Shown here one piece after another: positions 17,575-26,279 of a DNA stretch of 64,000 nucleotides (its first letter is position 1; the number at the start of each line of letters is the position of its first letter). The notes beneath the pieces are model-generated. The model ran no database searches, was not told where the DNA came from, and worked only from the letters and a program-made list of their open reading frames with translations. The position numbers were made by a program, and so were the translations under genes. Source of the stretch: Acidobacteriota bacterium. GTDB lineage: Bacteria; Acidobacteriota; Aminicenantia; Aminicenantales; Saccharicenantaceae. Location: NCBI GenBank assembly GCA_039683095.1, contig JBDKSB010000001.1:450567-514566 (forward strand), read 5' to 3'.

Positions 17575-17694
17575 AACAGATAACCGGAAATTGGGCCTGC
17601 CCATAAGCTGTTGATCCTGGCTTTTTAGGCCCTTTTTCGCGATTCCGAGGCCCATATTCACATCGGCATAGCCTGGAAAGCGTTGGTCCCAAGG
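17544..17694. repeat. Short copy of the 17-bp-TIR element
   Basis: It begins TGCCTTGGCTAACGCAAAC inside the end of the CBM9 gene and ends with a degenerate inverse (GCGTTGGTCCCAAGGC, to 17694). The interior (TCCTGGCTTTTTAGGCCC then TTTTTCGCGATTCC, near 17615-17650) aligns with the interior of the copy at 19151-19391. It supplies the last codons and the stop of the CBM9 gene. Confidence 0.7.
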
Positions 17695-17716
17695 CCGGGC
17701 CGGCAGGCGGGACTTT

Positions 17717-17746
17717 TTGCGTATGGGCGGCCGGGCTTTCTATAGT
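17717..17746 (+). promoter_or_regulatory. Promoter of the M24 peptidase gene, leaderless start
   Basis: TTGCGT (17717-17722), 18 bp, TATAGT (17741-17746). The ATG at 17759 is 13 bases beyond the -10, giving a leader of about 5-6 nt, and there is no ribosome site. Confidence 0.55.
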
Positions 17747-17758
17747 ACAATCCGCGTC

Positions 17759-19180
17759 ATGAACGCATCGCGCCGATCAGGATACGTCTTAGGATCAGCC
17801 ATCCTCGCCTTGGGGCTCATGACCGCGCTCGCCGGATGCGGCGGGCCGGATGCCAAGCCGGGCGCGCCTGGCTCCGCCGGAGCCGCTTCGGCTGAGGGGG
17901 CCGGACTGCCCGGCCTCAGGGACCGGGCGGCGCTTTACAACGGCTGGCTCAAGGAGCGCTTCGACCGCATCCTGCCGGAGATCATGCGCCGCGAGGGGAT
18001 CGATATGTGGGTTGTCGTCTGCCGCGAGCACGCCGAAGACCCGGTCTATCCGACGCTCATGCCCCAGCCGAACATGTTCGCCTGGCGCCTGTCGATGCTC
18101 GTCTTCTTCGACCGGGGCGCGGCGGCGGGAGTGGAGCGGCTTTCCGTCAACCCTTTCGGCAGCGGCGACTTCAACAAAGAAATCGGGGACTATTACGCGC
18201 CCGGCTGGACGAGCCAGGCCGAGGACCCATGGGCCCGCCTGGCGCGGATCATCCGGGAGAGGAACCCGAAGAAGATCGCGATCGACGAATCGGGGACGTT
18301 CGCCTTCGCCGACGGGCTGACGGCCGCGCTCAAGGCGGAGCTCGTCGCCGCCCTCGGGCCCAGGCTTGCGGCCCGCCTCGTTTCGGCGGAACGGCTGGCC
18401 GTCGGCTGGCTGGAGAAGCGGACGGCCGGGGAGATCGACTTCTACGCCCGGCTGGCCGCCATGAACCGCCGCGTCGCGGCCGAGGCGCTGTCCGATAAGG
18501 CCATCCAGCCCGGCGTCACCACGCTGGCCGACCTCTCCTGGTGGACGCGCGAGCGCTATGCCGCGCTGGGCGTCGAGCCCTGGTTCCAGCCGAGCTTTTA
18601 CATCGTGCGGCGGGCCGGCGGCCCTGCCGACGAAGCCCTGCGCCGGACCATCCTGCCAGGCGACCTCGTCCGCTGCGACATCGGCTTTTCCTGCCTGGGG
18701 ATGACGACCGACATCCAGGAAGCCGCCTATGTCCTGCGCGAGGGCGAGACCGAGGTTCCGGCCGGCCTGCGCCAGGCGATGCGGCTAGGCAACCGCCTCC
18801 AGGACATCCTGGCGGGCGAGTTCGCGGAGGGCCGGACCGGCAACGAGGTCCTGGCGGCGGCCCTTGGCAAGGCCCGGGCGGAGGGGATCAAGCCGAAGAT
18901 CTATTCGCACCCTCTCAATTATTACGGTCACGGCGCCGGCCCGAAGATCGGCCTGGGCGACATGCAGAACGGCGTGCCCGGCGTCGGCGACTATCCGCTC
19001 CACGCCGACACTTGCTGGGCCGTGGAGCTCAGCATCGGCGCGCCGGTTCCCGAGTGGGGCGGCCAGGAGATATCCTTCGCCCTCGAGCAGAGCGCCGTCT
19101 TCAACAGGGCCGGCGTCGTCTTTCCCGCCGGCCGCCAGACTCTTATTGGAGCCTTGGCTAACGCAACACACACAAAATAA
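17759..19180 (+). CDS. M24-family metallopeptidase (Xaa-Pro aminopeptidase-like) lipoprotein
   Basis: A 473-residue pita-bread-fold peptidase with a lipoprotein signal (lipobox LAGC, Cys28). The N-terminal creatinase-like domain runs to about residue 230. The catalytic domain has the five metal ligands: two Asp in CDIGFSCLGMTTDIQEA, His in YYGHGAGPKIGLG, Glu in WAVELSIG and Glu in FALEQSAVF. Predicted role: removal of N-terminal residues before proline, or a related cleavage, at the periplasmic membrane face. The last residues (ALANATHTK) and stop come from the repeat at 19151, so the native C-terminus is probably displaced. Start choice rests on the lipoprotein signal and the nearby promoter. 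Confidence 0.9.
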   Translation: MNASRRSGYVLGSAILALGLMTALAGCGGPDAKPGAPGSAGAASAEGAGLPGLRDRAALYNGWLKERFDRILPEIMRREGIDMWVVVCREHAEDPVYPTLMPQPNMFAWRLSMLVFFDRGAAAGVERLSVNPFGSGDFNKEIGDYYAPGWTSQAEDPWARLARIIRERNPKKIAIDESGTFAFADGLTAALKAELVAALGPRLAARLVSAERLAVGWLEKRTAGEIDFYARLAAMNRRVAAEALSDKAIQPGVTTLADLSWWTRERYAALGVEPWFQPSFYIVRRAGGPADEALRRTILPGDLVRCDIGFSCLGMTTDIQEAAYVLREGETEVPAGLRQAMRLGNRLQDILAGEFAEGRTGNEVLAAALGKARAEGIKPKIYSHPLNYYGHGAGPKIGLGDMQNGVPGVGDYPLHADTCWAVELSIGAPVPEWGGQEISFALEQSAVFNRAGVVFPAGRQTLIGALANATHTK

Positions 19181-19391
19181 ATGCAATAAGCCCGATCAGG
19201 AAGAATACCGTATCTTAAAGTCCTTGGTTTTCTGCCCGTTTTTCCGCATTTTCACATTTTTGCCTTTGGCATTTTAATCGTCAGGTTTGGGAAAGCAGGA
19301 AATTGTCCGAAAAAACCCCGAAATAAGCTGATCGGGCCCTTCGTTTTCTGAGCTATTGTTATTCTAATGAGCAGGTTGCGTTAGCCAAGGC
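19151..19391. repeat. 241-bp element with perfect 17-bp terminal inverted repeats
   Basis: GCCTTGGCTAACGCAAC (19151-19167) and its exact reverse complement (19375-19391) bound an A/T-richer, non-coding interior. An inner inverted pair (GCCCGATCAG near 19190, CTGATCGGGC near 19328) nests inside. It supplies the final codons and stop of the M24 gene and ends two bases from the stop of the convergent PlsC-family gene. There is no transposase and no obvious target duplication. It behaves like a MITE or a mobile bidirectional terminator. Confidence 0.85.
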
Positions 19392-19393
19392 AA

Positions 19394-20116
19394 CTAAGAC
19401 CCCAGCCGTTCGAGGAAGACGCGGCGGACGCGCTCGATGAGCTCGCCGGCCGTCTCCCTGGTATAGCCGGCCGTCGGCACGGCCGGCTCGATGGTCACGT
19501 TGACCAGCCCGGGCCGGATGACCAGGCTGCCCTTCCGCGCGATCTCGAAGGCCCCCTGCTGCACGATCGGCAGGATGTCGACGCCCGCCTCGATGGCCAT
19601 CAGGAATCCGCCGCGCTTGAAGGGGGAGAGCCGCCCGTCGAGCGTGCGCGTGCCTTCGGGCATGATGCCGAACGAGACCCCCGGCCGCTCCCTGATCCAG
19701 GCCGCGGCCCGGCGCAGGGTCTGGACCGCCCTGGCCGTATCCTTGCGACTCAGGGGGAACATGCCCATGCGGCTGAGGGTCGCGCCGTAGACGGGCCAGC
19801 GGAAGTGGCTTTCCTCCTCGGCGCCCCGCAGCGGCGGCGGGAAGGCGACCTGGTAAACGAGCGGGTCGAAAAAATTGACGTGGTTCATCATGGCGATGTA
19901 CTGCCGGCCGGGGACGATGTTCTCGCGGCCCCGGACGCGCAGGCGCACCCCGGCCGCCAGCAGGACGGCCCGGCAGCCGCCCTTGATGAGGGCCTCGAGC
20001 GCCCGGCCGCGGCAGAGGAAGGAGCCGATCACGATGCCCAGGCAGGCGGCGACGAACACGGGCAGGGTGACGATCCAGACGAAAAGCGACCGCAGCTCGC
20101 CGAGGCTCTCTCTCAT
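19394..20116 (-). CDS. PlsC-family 1-acylglycerol-3-phosphate acyltransferase
   Basis: A 240-residue membrane-associated acyltransferase. It has a hydrophobic N-terminal anchor (residues 11-33), the catalytic HX4D motif in NHVNFFD (His79-Asp84) and the acceptor-binding PEGTR (153-157). It is predicted to acylate lysophosphatidate to phosphatidate. It lies downstream of the lipid kinase gene (11-base gap), so the pair probably works in phospholipid remodelling. The start is ATG 20116; a GTG at 20125 is an alternative. The stop lies two bases from the terminal repeat of the element at 19151-19391. Confidence 0.9.
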   Translation of the reverse strand: MRESLGELRSLFVWIVTLPVFVAACLGIVIGSFLCRGRALEALIKGGCRAVLLAAGVRLRVRGRENIVPGRQYIAMMNHVNFFDPLVYQVAFPPPLRGAEEESHFRWPVYGATLSRMGMFPLSRKDTARAVQTLRRAAAWIRERPGVSFGIMPEGTRTLDGRLSPFKRGGFLMAIEAGVDILPIVQQGAFEIARKGSLVIRPGLVNVTIEPAVPTAGYTRETAGELIERVRRVFLERLGS

Positions 20117-20127
20117 TGGGCGCACGG

Positions 20128-21030
20128 TCAGGCCAGGAAGTCGAGTTCGTCCGGCAGGACCCTGATCCGCAGCGGCGTCCAGCCGACGAGCTCGCCGTCG
20201 GCCATCAGCCGCAGCGGCGGGTCGGCCTCGATCCCGATCGCGGCGGCCTGGCGCATGTGGACCCGGGGATGATCGGCGTGCTTGCCGGAAAAAACGCCCG
20301 AGAAGATGGAGACGATCTCGCGGCGGTTGACGTTGTTGAAGAGGACGATGTCCGCCCGGCCGTCCCCGGTCTCGGCCTTCGGGGCGATCATCATCTTGCC
20401 GCCGGTGTACTTCGAGTTGGAGACGACCAGGGCGCTGTTCGCGGCCTCGAGCCGCCGCCCGTCGGCCTCGATGACGATGCGGTTGGACATGCCGCGGGCG
20501 AGCCGGGCCAGCACCGCCACGCTGTAGCCGGCCGCGCCCAGGAACTTGAGGCGCTCGTTGGTCAGCCGGAGGATGTCGGCGATGAGGCCGACGCCGATGA
20601 TGTTGAGGGAATAGCGCCGGACGGTCCGGCCCCGCTCCCGCTCCTCGAACTCGACGAGATCGACCTTGCGGCGGCGCCCGGCCAATATCGCGTCGAGGGC
20701 CTGGTCCGGCGTCTCGATGCCGAAATCGCGGATGAACGAGTTGCCCGTCCCGGCCGGGATCTGGCCGATCTCGGGCCGGCGGCCGGGTCGGCCCTCGGCG
20801 TAGAGGCCGTTGATGAGCTCGTACGGCGTGCCGTCGCCGCCGAGGCAGACGATGCGGTCGTAGCCGGCGCCGGCCGCCTCCCGGCCGATCTCGACCGAGT
20901 GGCCCGGGTGCTCGGAGAACCGGACCTCGAGGCCGGGGAAGGCTCCCCGGAGGCGCGGCTCGAGCCGCTCGAACACCTTCCGGCCCCGCCCATGACCGGC
21001 GGCCGGGTTGACGAGAAGAAGCGTTTTCAT
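20128..21030 (-). CDS. Diacylglycerol/lipid kinase family protein (YegS/DgkB-like)
   Basis: A 300-residue ATP-dependent lipid kinase. It has the glycine-rich LLLVNPAAGHGRG start, the nucleotide-binding GGDGT (residues 64-68), and QIPAGTGNSFIRDFG. The C-terminal beta-sandwich contains FNNVNRREIVSIFSG and ends near the conserved DGE (MADGELV). It phosphorylates diacylglycerol or a related lipid; with the adjacent acyltransferase it forms a lipid-recycling pair. The ATG at 21030 lies only eight bases after a predicted -10, so the mRNA may be leaderless. Confidence 0.92.
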   Translation of the reverse strand: MKTLLLVNPAAGHGRGRKVFERLEPRLRGAFPGLEVRFSEHPGHSVEIGREAAGAGYDRIVCLGGDGTPYELINGLYAEGRPGRRPEIGQIPAGTGNSFIRDFGIETPDQALDAILAGRRRKVDLVEFEERERGRTVRRYSLNIIGVGLIADILRLTNERLKFLGAAGYSVAVLARLARGMSNRIVIEADGRRLEAANSALVVSNSKYTGGKMMIAPKAETGDGRADIVLFNNVNRREIVSIFSGVFSGKHADHPRVHMRQAAAIGIEADPPLRLMADGELVGWTPLRIRVLPDELDFLA

Positions 21031-21038
21031 GGCCCTAC

Positions 21039-21067
21039 CCTATAGCACAAGCCCCGGAAAATGAAAA
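21039..21067 (-). promoter_or_regulatory. Promoter of the lipid-kinase operon, leaderless start
   Basis: On the minus strand, TTTTCA (21067-21062), 17 bp, extended TGC-TATAGG (-10 at 21044-21039). The ATG at 21030 leaves a leader of about 2 nt. Confidence 0.5.
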
Positions 21068-21103
21068 GCGCCGGCGCGAGTCCTGGCCCGGGCGCGGCCA
21101 GGG

Positions 21104-21133
21104 TTGAGCCCGGGCCCCGTTTTGAGCTATTGT
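21104..21133 (+). promoter_or_regulatory. Promoter of the GH36 gene
   Basis: TTGAGC (21104-21109), 18 bp, TATTGT (21128-21133). The leader to the ATG at 21216 is about 75 nt. Confidence 0.5.
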
Positions 21134-21215
21134 GAGCGGGTCGGCCCGCGGGCCGGAGGACGGAGATGCGCCCGTCGCGGCCGGCCGGATGTCGCGGAGC
21201 ATGGGAGGACTGATC

Positions 21216-23267
21216 ATGAAGCGGGTTATCGGAGGAGCGATCGTGATCCTGGGAGCGGCCGTCCTGACCCTCTTTGCGGCGGCCGGCCCGCTGGCCGGCT
21301 GGGACCCGGCGGCCGCCCACGACCGGGCCGCCGCGGACGCTTTCGCCGCCGCCCACGCGACGAAGGGCTCGCTGCCGCCGTTCTCGTTCATCTACGGCGG
21401 CCAGGCCTCTTCCGGCCTCCTGGGACGCTGGACGGTCACCGCCGAGGAGAAGGCCGATGGCCCGAAGCTGGTCCGGACGTTCGTTTACGCCGATCCGGCG
21501 ACCGGGCTCCGCGTCACGGCGGTCTACACGCTTTACCGCGATTTCCCGGCCGTCGAGTGGGTGGTGCGGTTCAAGAACGCGGGCCGGGCCGACACGCCGG
21601 TCATCGAGACGGTCCGGTCCTGCGCCGTCTCGCTGGCTGGGTTCGCGGAGTCGGCCGCGGGGCCGGTCATGCTCTACCGGGCCCGTGGCAGCGCCGCGGA
21701 ACGGTCCGACTTCGGCCCGATCAACGAGCCCCTGGCGGCTAAGGCCGAGATCCGGTTCGGGCCGGCGGCCGGCCGGTCGTCGGACACGAACGCCCTGCCG
21801 TTCTTCAACGCCGCCGCGCCCGGCCACGGCGTCGTCGCGGCCATCGGCTGGAGCGGCCGCTGGGAGGCCGCGGTCGGTCGCAAGGGCGCCGACCCGCGCT
21901 CGCTCGAGCTGGCCGCCGGCCTGGCCGAAACGCACTTCCGGCTCCATCCTGGCGAGGAGGTCCGGACCCCGTCCATCGCGCTCCTCTTCTGGAAGGACCC
22001 CGACCGGATGGCCGGGCACAACCTCTTCCGCCGCTTCGTCCTGGCCCATCATATGCCGCGGCGGGACGGCCGGCCCGTGCCGCTGCCGATCGCCCACGGC
22101 GTCGGGTTCGGCGGGCCCCTGCCGTGCAACGAGTACGTCTGCGCCACCGAGAGCTACGCCATCGGCATGATCGAGCGGCTGCACCAGTTCGGCATCGAGC
22201 CCGACGCCTGCTGGATCGACGCCGGCTGGTACGAGAACCCGACCCCCTACTGGTGGTCCGGCGTCGGCACGTGGACGGTCAACACGAAGAACTTCCCGCG
22301 CGGCCTCAAGCCCGTGACCGATGCGGCCGGGAAATACGGCCAGGGGTTCGTCGTCTGGTTCGAGCCCGAGCGCGTCTACGAGAAGACCTGGCTCGACCGC
22401 GAGCACAAGGATTGGCTGACCGTGCTGCCGGGCAATCCCAACCGCCTGCTCGACCTGGGCAACCCGAAGGCCCTGGCCTGGCTCGTCGACCACGTCTCGA
22501 ACTTCCTGCGGGACGAGGGCGTGACCATCTACCGGCAGGACTTCAACTTCGATCCCCGGCCCTATTGGAAGGCCATGGACGCGCCGGACCGGGTCGGTAT
22601 CGCCGAGATGAAGCACATCGACGGGCTGTACAAGTTCTGGGACGCCCTCCTCGGGCGCAACCCCGGGCTCCTCATCGACAACTGCGCCTCGGGCGGCCGC
22701 CGCATCGACCTCGAGACGACGAGCCGGAGCATCCCGCTCTGGCGGACGGACTATAACTACTGGGAGCCGAACGGCTATCAGTGCCATACCTACGGGCTCC
22801 ATTTCTTCCTGCCGGCCAGCGGCACCGGCAACGGCGACCCGCGCAAGTACTGGTTCCGCAGCTCGATGGGCGGGGCCGTGGTCATGGGCTGGGAGCTCAC
22901 GTCGAGCTTCAACCTTCGCGCCGCCCTCGAGGACGTGGCCGAGTTCCGGGCGCTCCGGGATTATCTCTACGGCGATTACTACCCGCTGACGGGCTATGCG
23001 ACGGGCGACGACGCCTGGGCGGCCTTCCAGTGGGACCGGCCGGAAGCGGGCGACGGGATCGTGCTGGCCTTCCGGCGGCCGCAGGCGCCGCAGGCGGCCA
23101 TCGCGGTCAGGCTCGGCGGCCTCGAGGCGGGCGCGGATTACGAGGTGAGCTACGAGGACTACGGGGTCGCCGTCATCAGGAGCGGCCGCGAGCTGGCCGA
23201 CGGCCTGACGCTCAAGATCGCCGAGGCCCCGGGCTCGATGCTGATCAAGTACCGGCGGGTGCGTTGA
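21216..23267 (+). CDS. Alpha-galactosidase, GH36
   Basis: A 683-residue retaining alpha-galactosidase-family enzyme with a signal peptide or N-terminal anchor (residues 4-24). The N-terminal beta-supersandwich precedes a (beta/alpha)8 barrel with DACWIDAGWYENP, the nucleophile segment YRQDFNFD (Asp near 442, replacing the usual KWD) and the acid/base segment CASGGRRID (Asp near 498). The C-terminal beta-domain is present, so it appears complete. The ATG at 21216 follows GGGAGG; upstream in-frame codons have no such site. A 19-base gap links it to an ABC exporter. Substrate could be galactosides or a related sugar. Confidence 0.92.
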   Translation: MKRVIGGAIVILGAAVLTLFAAAGPLAGWDPAAAHDRAAADAFAAAHATKGSLPPFSFIYGGQASSGLLGRWTVTAEEKADGPKLVRTFVYADPATGLRVTAVYTLYRDFPAVEWVVRFKNAGRADTPVIETVRSCAVSLAGFAESAAGPVMLYRARGSAAERSDFGPINEPLAAKAEIRFGPAAGRSSDTNALPFFNAAAPGHGVVAAIGWSGRWEAAVGRKGADPRSLELAAGLAETHFRLHPGEEVRTPSIALLFWKDPDRMAGHNLFRRFVLAHHMPRRDGRPVPLPIAHGVGFGGPLPCNEYVCATESYAIGMIERLHQFGIEPDACWIDAGWYENPTPYWWSGVGTWTVNTKNFPRGLKPVTDAAGKYGQGFVVWFEPERVYEKTWLDREHKDWLTVLPGNPNRLLDLGNPKALAWLVDHVSNFLRDEGVTIYRQDFNFDPRPYWKAMDAPDRVGIAEMKHIDGLYKFWDALLGRNPGLLIDNCASGGRRIDLETTSRSIPLWRTDYNYWEPNGYQCHTYGLHFFLPASGTGNGDPRKYWFRSSMGGAVVMGWELTSSFNLRAALEDVAEFRALRDYLYGDYYPLTGYATGDDAWAAFQWDRPEAGDGIVLAFRRPQAPQAAIAVRLGGLEAGADYEVSYEDYGVAVIRSGRELADGLTLKIAEAPGSMLIKYRRVR

Positions 23268-23286
23268 GGGCGGGAAGGAGGGCGGC

Positions 23287-24018
23287 GTGATCGAGCTGAC
23301 GAACGTTTTCAAGAGCTACAACCGCGGCCGGATCAAGGCCGTGGACGACCTGACGCTGACCGTGCGGCCGGGCGAGATCTTCGGCTTCCTGGGGCCGAAC
23401 GGCGCCGGCAAGACGACGACCATCAAGATGATCGTCGGGCTGCTGCGCCCCGACGCGGGGCGGATCGCGGTCGACGGGTTCGATATCGCCGCGGACGGGC
23501 TCCGGGCCAAGCAGGTGACGACGTACGTGCCGGACATTCCGGCCGTCTACGAGCGGCTGACCGGGCTCGAATACCTCAACTTCATCGGCGACGTCTACGG
23601 CGTGCCGCGGGAGGAGCGCCTGGATCGGATCGGCAAGTGGCTGGAGGTCTTCGAGCTGGCTTCGGCCGTCACGAACCCGATCCAGAGCTATTCGCACGGC
23701 ATGAAGCAGAAGATCGTGCTCGCGGCGGCCCTGCTGCCCGCCCCGCGGGTCATGGTCCTGGACGAGCCGCTGGTCGGGCTCGACCCGCGGGCGGCCCACC
23801 AGATCAAGGAGATGTTCCGCGAGCACTGCGACGCGGGCAAGACGCTCTTTTTCTCGACCCACATCATGGAGGTGGCCGAGAAGCTGTGCGACCGGATCGG
23901 CATCATCCATCGGGGCCGGCTGGTCGCTTGCGGCACGATGGCCGAGCTCAAGGCCCTCGACCGGACCGAAGCCGGGTTGTCGCTCGAAGATATCTTCCTG
24001 GAGCTGACGGACAAATGA
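23287..24018 (+). CDS. ABC transporter ATP-binding protein (ABC-2 exporter type)
   Basis: A 243-residue nucleotide-binding subunit. Walker A is GPNGAGKTT (36-44), the signature is YSHGMK (135-140, an SHGM variant of SGGQ typical of ABC-2 exporters), and Walker B is VMVLDE (155-160), with the D-loop GLDP and switch His in STHIMEV. The GTG start follows GGAGGG. It overlaps the permease gene by four bases, and together they form an exporter of unknown cargo. Confidence 0.95.
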   Translation: MIELTNVFKSYNRGRIKAVDDLTLTVRPGEIFGFLGPNGAGKTTTIKMIVGLLRPDAGRIAVDGFDIAADGLRAKQVTTYVPDIPAVYERLTGLEYLNFIGDVYGVPREERLDRIGKWLEVFELASAVTNPIQSYSHGMKQKIVLAAALLPAPRVMVLDEPLVGLDPRAAHQIKEMFREHCDAGKTLFFSTHIMEVAEKLCDRIGIIHRGRLVACGTMAELKALDRTEAGLSLEDIFLELTDK

Positions 24019-25784
24019 GCGGGGAGAAGGCGTCGGTGCCGGGAGCGGCGGCCGGGCCGGCTGGCGGCGTGGGGGCCCCGCGGCGGCTGGCGGCCGTCGT
24101 CCGGGCGGGCCTGCGGTCGAGCTTCGGGCTGGCGACCCTGAAGCACCGTCTGTTCCGGGAGAAGAAGGACCGCTGGCTCGTGCCGCTCGTCGGGGCGGCC
24201 GCGCTGGGCGCCGTGCCGATGTTCTACGGCTTCATCCTGCTCATCGAGAACGTCTACCTCGCGCTCAAGCCGATGGGCCAGGAGCGGGCGCTGCTGTCCT
24301 TCGGCCTCCTGGCCGGGCAGCTGCTGGTGCTGCTCTTCGGCATCTATTACGTCATCGCGGCCTTCTATTTCTCGCGCGATCTCGAGCTGCTCATACCGCT
24401 GCCGCTGCGTCCCGGCGAGGTCATGGCCGGCAAGTTCGCCGTCGTCGTCGTCAACGAGTACCTGACCGTCGCGGCCGTGGTGCTGCCGGTCGTCGTCACG
24501 GTCGGCGTCCTGGCCCGGGCGGGGATCGGGTACTGGGCGAACGCCGCGCTGGTGTACCTGGCGCTGCCGGTCATCCCGCTGGCCCTCGTTTCGGCCGCGG
24601 TCGTGGTCATGATGCGGCTGGTCAACGTCAGCCGGAAGAAGGACGCGCTCATCCTGGCGGGCAGCCTCCTTCTCATCGCCGTCTCGTTCGGCCTCCAGTT
24701 CGCGCTCGGGCGATCGCAGGGGGCGGGCGGGCCGGCGGCCAGCGCCCGGTCGATCGCCGCGTTCTTCACCTCGCCGAACAGCCTGCTGAACAGGGTCGGG
24801 GCCGTCTTCCCGCCGGGGATCTGGGCGACCAAGGCGATCGCCGGCGGGTTCAGCGCGGAGGGGCTGGCGAACCTGGGCCTGCTCCTGGGCGTGTCGATCG
24901 CCCTTTTCGGCGGCCTGATCGTCGCGGCCGAGAAGCTCTTCTATCGCGGCGTCATCGGGCTGGGCGAAACGACGGGGAAGAGACGGCGGCTGACGCACGA
25001 CGAGATGTCGAGGCGGGTGACGTCCGGACGCCGGGCCTTCGCGGCCATCTTCGGGCGCGAGTGGAAGATCATGAACCGGACGCCGATCTTCCTGCTCAAC
25101 GGCCTCCTGGTCAGCGTCTTTGTGCCGGCCATCTTCATGCTCATGGCCACCCTCGCTCCCGGCTCGGGAGGTCACGGCCGGGGCGGCGACCCCACGGCCC
25201 TCATCAGGGCCATGATGGCGGCCGATCCGCTCGTCGTCATCCTGGGGGCGGCCCTGTTCATGACCGTCTGCGGCAGCCTCAACGGGACCTCGTCCTCCAC
25301 GTTCTCGCGGGAGGGCCTTCAGTTCTGGATCTCAAGAACGATCCCGGTCGCGCCGAGGGAGCAGGCGGCGGCCAAGTTCCTGCATTCCTACATCGTCGCG
25401 CTCGTCGGCGTGGCCACGGCCGGGATCGTGGGGGCGATCTTCCTCCATCTGAAGGCAGCGTCGCTGGCGGCGGCGGCCGGGCTGTCGCTGGTCGCGGGGG
25501 CGCTGCTGACGGCCGTGGGCATGATGATCGACCTGGCCAGGCCGCTCCTCGATTGGACGAACCCGCAGAAGGCCATCAAGCAGAACCTCAATGTCCTCCT
25601 GGGCATGCTGGCCGACATCGGCATCCTGACGGCGGTCTATTTCGGGATCAGGCCGCTGATCAGGGCGAAGCTCGCGACCGGCCTCGTGCTGGGGATCGTC
25701 TTCGTCGGCCTGGCGGCGCTCGCCGCCGCGGCTTACGCGGCCCTGCTCCGTTTCGCCGACCGGCGCTATCCCGAGATCGAATGA
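24015..25784 (+). CDS. ABC-2-type exporter permease
   Basis: A 589-residue membrane protein with about 12-14 hydrophobic segments in two halves joined by a hydrophilic stretch (about residues 315-345). It is longer than simple ABC-2 permeases, consistent with a fused two-half type. Its ATG overlaps the stop of the ATPase gene (ATGA), ensuring coupled translation. Cargo is unknown; co-transcription with an alpha-galactosidase does not by itself imply sugar export, since such permeases usually export lipids, peptides or drugs. Confidence 0.88.
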   Translation: MSGEKASVPGAAAGPAGGVGAPRRLAAVVRAGLRSSFGLATLKHRLFREKKDRWLVPLVGAAALGAVPMFYGFILLIENVYLALKPMGQERALLSFGLLAGQLLVLLFGIYYVIAAFYFSRDLELLIPLPLRPGEVMAGKFAVVVVNEYLTVAAVVLPVVVTVGVLARAGIGYWANAALVYLALPVIPLALVSAAVVVMMRLVNVSRKKDALILAGSLLLIAVSFGLQFALGRSQGAGGPAASARSIAAFFTSPNSLLNRVGAVFPPGIWATKAIAGGFSAEGLANLGLLLGVSIALFGGLIVAAEKLFYRGVIGLGETTGKRRRLTHDEMSRRVTSGRRAFAAIFGREWKIMNRTPIFLLNGLLVSVFVPAIFMLMATLAPGSGGHGRGGDPTALIRAMMAADPLVVILGAALFMTVCGSLNGTSSSTFSREGLQFWISRTIPVAPREQAAAKFLHSYIVALVGVATAGIVGAIFLHLKAASLAAAAGLSLVAGALLTAVGMMIDLARPLLDWTNPQKAIKQNLNVLLGMLADIGILTAVYFGIRPLIRAKLATGLVLGIVFVGLAALAAAAYAALLRFADRRYPEIE

Positions 25785-25796
25785 GGCGCCGATCGA

Positions 25797-26264
25797 TCAG
25801 GTGAAGATGATCTGGCCGCCGGCCGAGATCCCGTAGAACGTCCCGACGTTGATGATCGAGTCGACCTGCGGACAGAAGTCCTCTTTCTTCAGCCCGAACA
25901 TGTCGACGGTGGCCTTGCAGGCGTAGAGCTTGCATCCGGCGTCGGCGACCATCCCGATGAACTCGGGCACGGGCGGGATGTCGATCTTGTCCATGGCCTT
26001 CTTCATCATCGACGTGGCCAGGGCCGAGAGGCCCGGCAGGATGCCGATGAGCGAGGGCATGTGCAGGCCCGGGTTGCCGACGGTGGCGACCCTGATCCGG
26101 CCCATCCGCTTCGTCGTGATGGCGTCGAGGCCGAAGAAGGTGAAGAACAGGTTCGCCTCGATGCCCTCCATGCGGGCCCCGTTGGCCATGATCAGGCCCG
26201 GGTAGACGCCGTCCAGCCCGCCCTTGGAGATGATGATCGAAACCTTCTTGATCTTGTCGTCCAT
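25797..26264 (-). CDS. DsrE/DsrF-like sulfur-relay family protein
   Basis: A 155-residue protein of the DsrE2-like branch. It opens with KVSIIISKGGLDGVYPGLIMANGA, has the Gly/Met-rich linker expected for the group, and carries Cys111, Cys116 (YACKATVDMFG) and Cys131. The Cys in the ACKAT motif is the likely persulfide carrier. GGGAGGGG precedes the ATG. It is the last gene of a sulfur operon with a TusE-like protein and an SQR-like flavoprotein, which supports a role in passing sulfane sulfur in the cytoplasm. The family is well supported; the specific pathway is inferred. Confidence 0.88.
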   Translation of the reverse strand: MDDKIKKVSIIISKGGLDGVYPGLIMANGARMEGIEANLFFTFFGLDAITTKRMGRIRVATVGNPGLHMPSLIGILPGLSALATSMMKKAMDKIDIPPVPEFIGMVADAGCKLYACKATVDMFGLKKEDFCPQVDSIINVGTFYGISAGGQIIFT

Positions 26265-26279
26265 GATCCCCTCCCGGCC

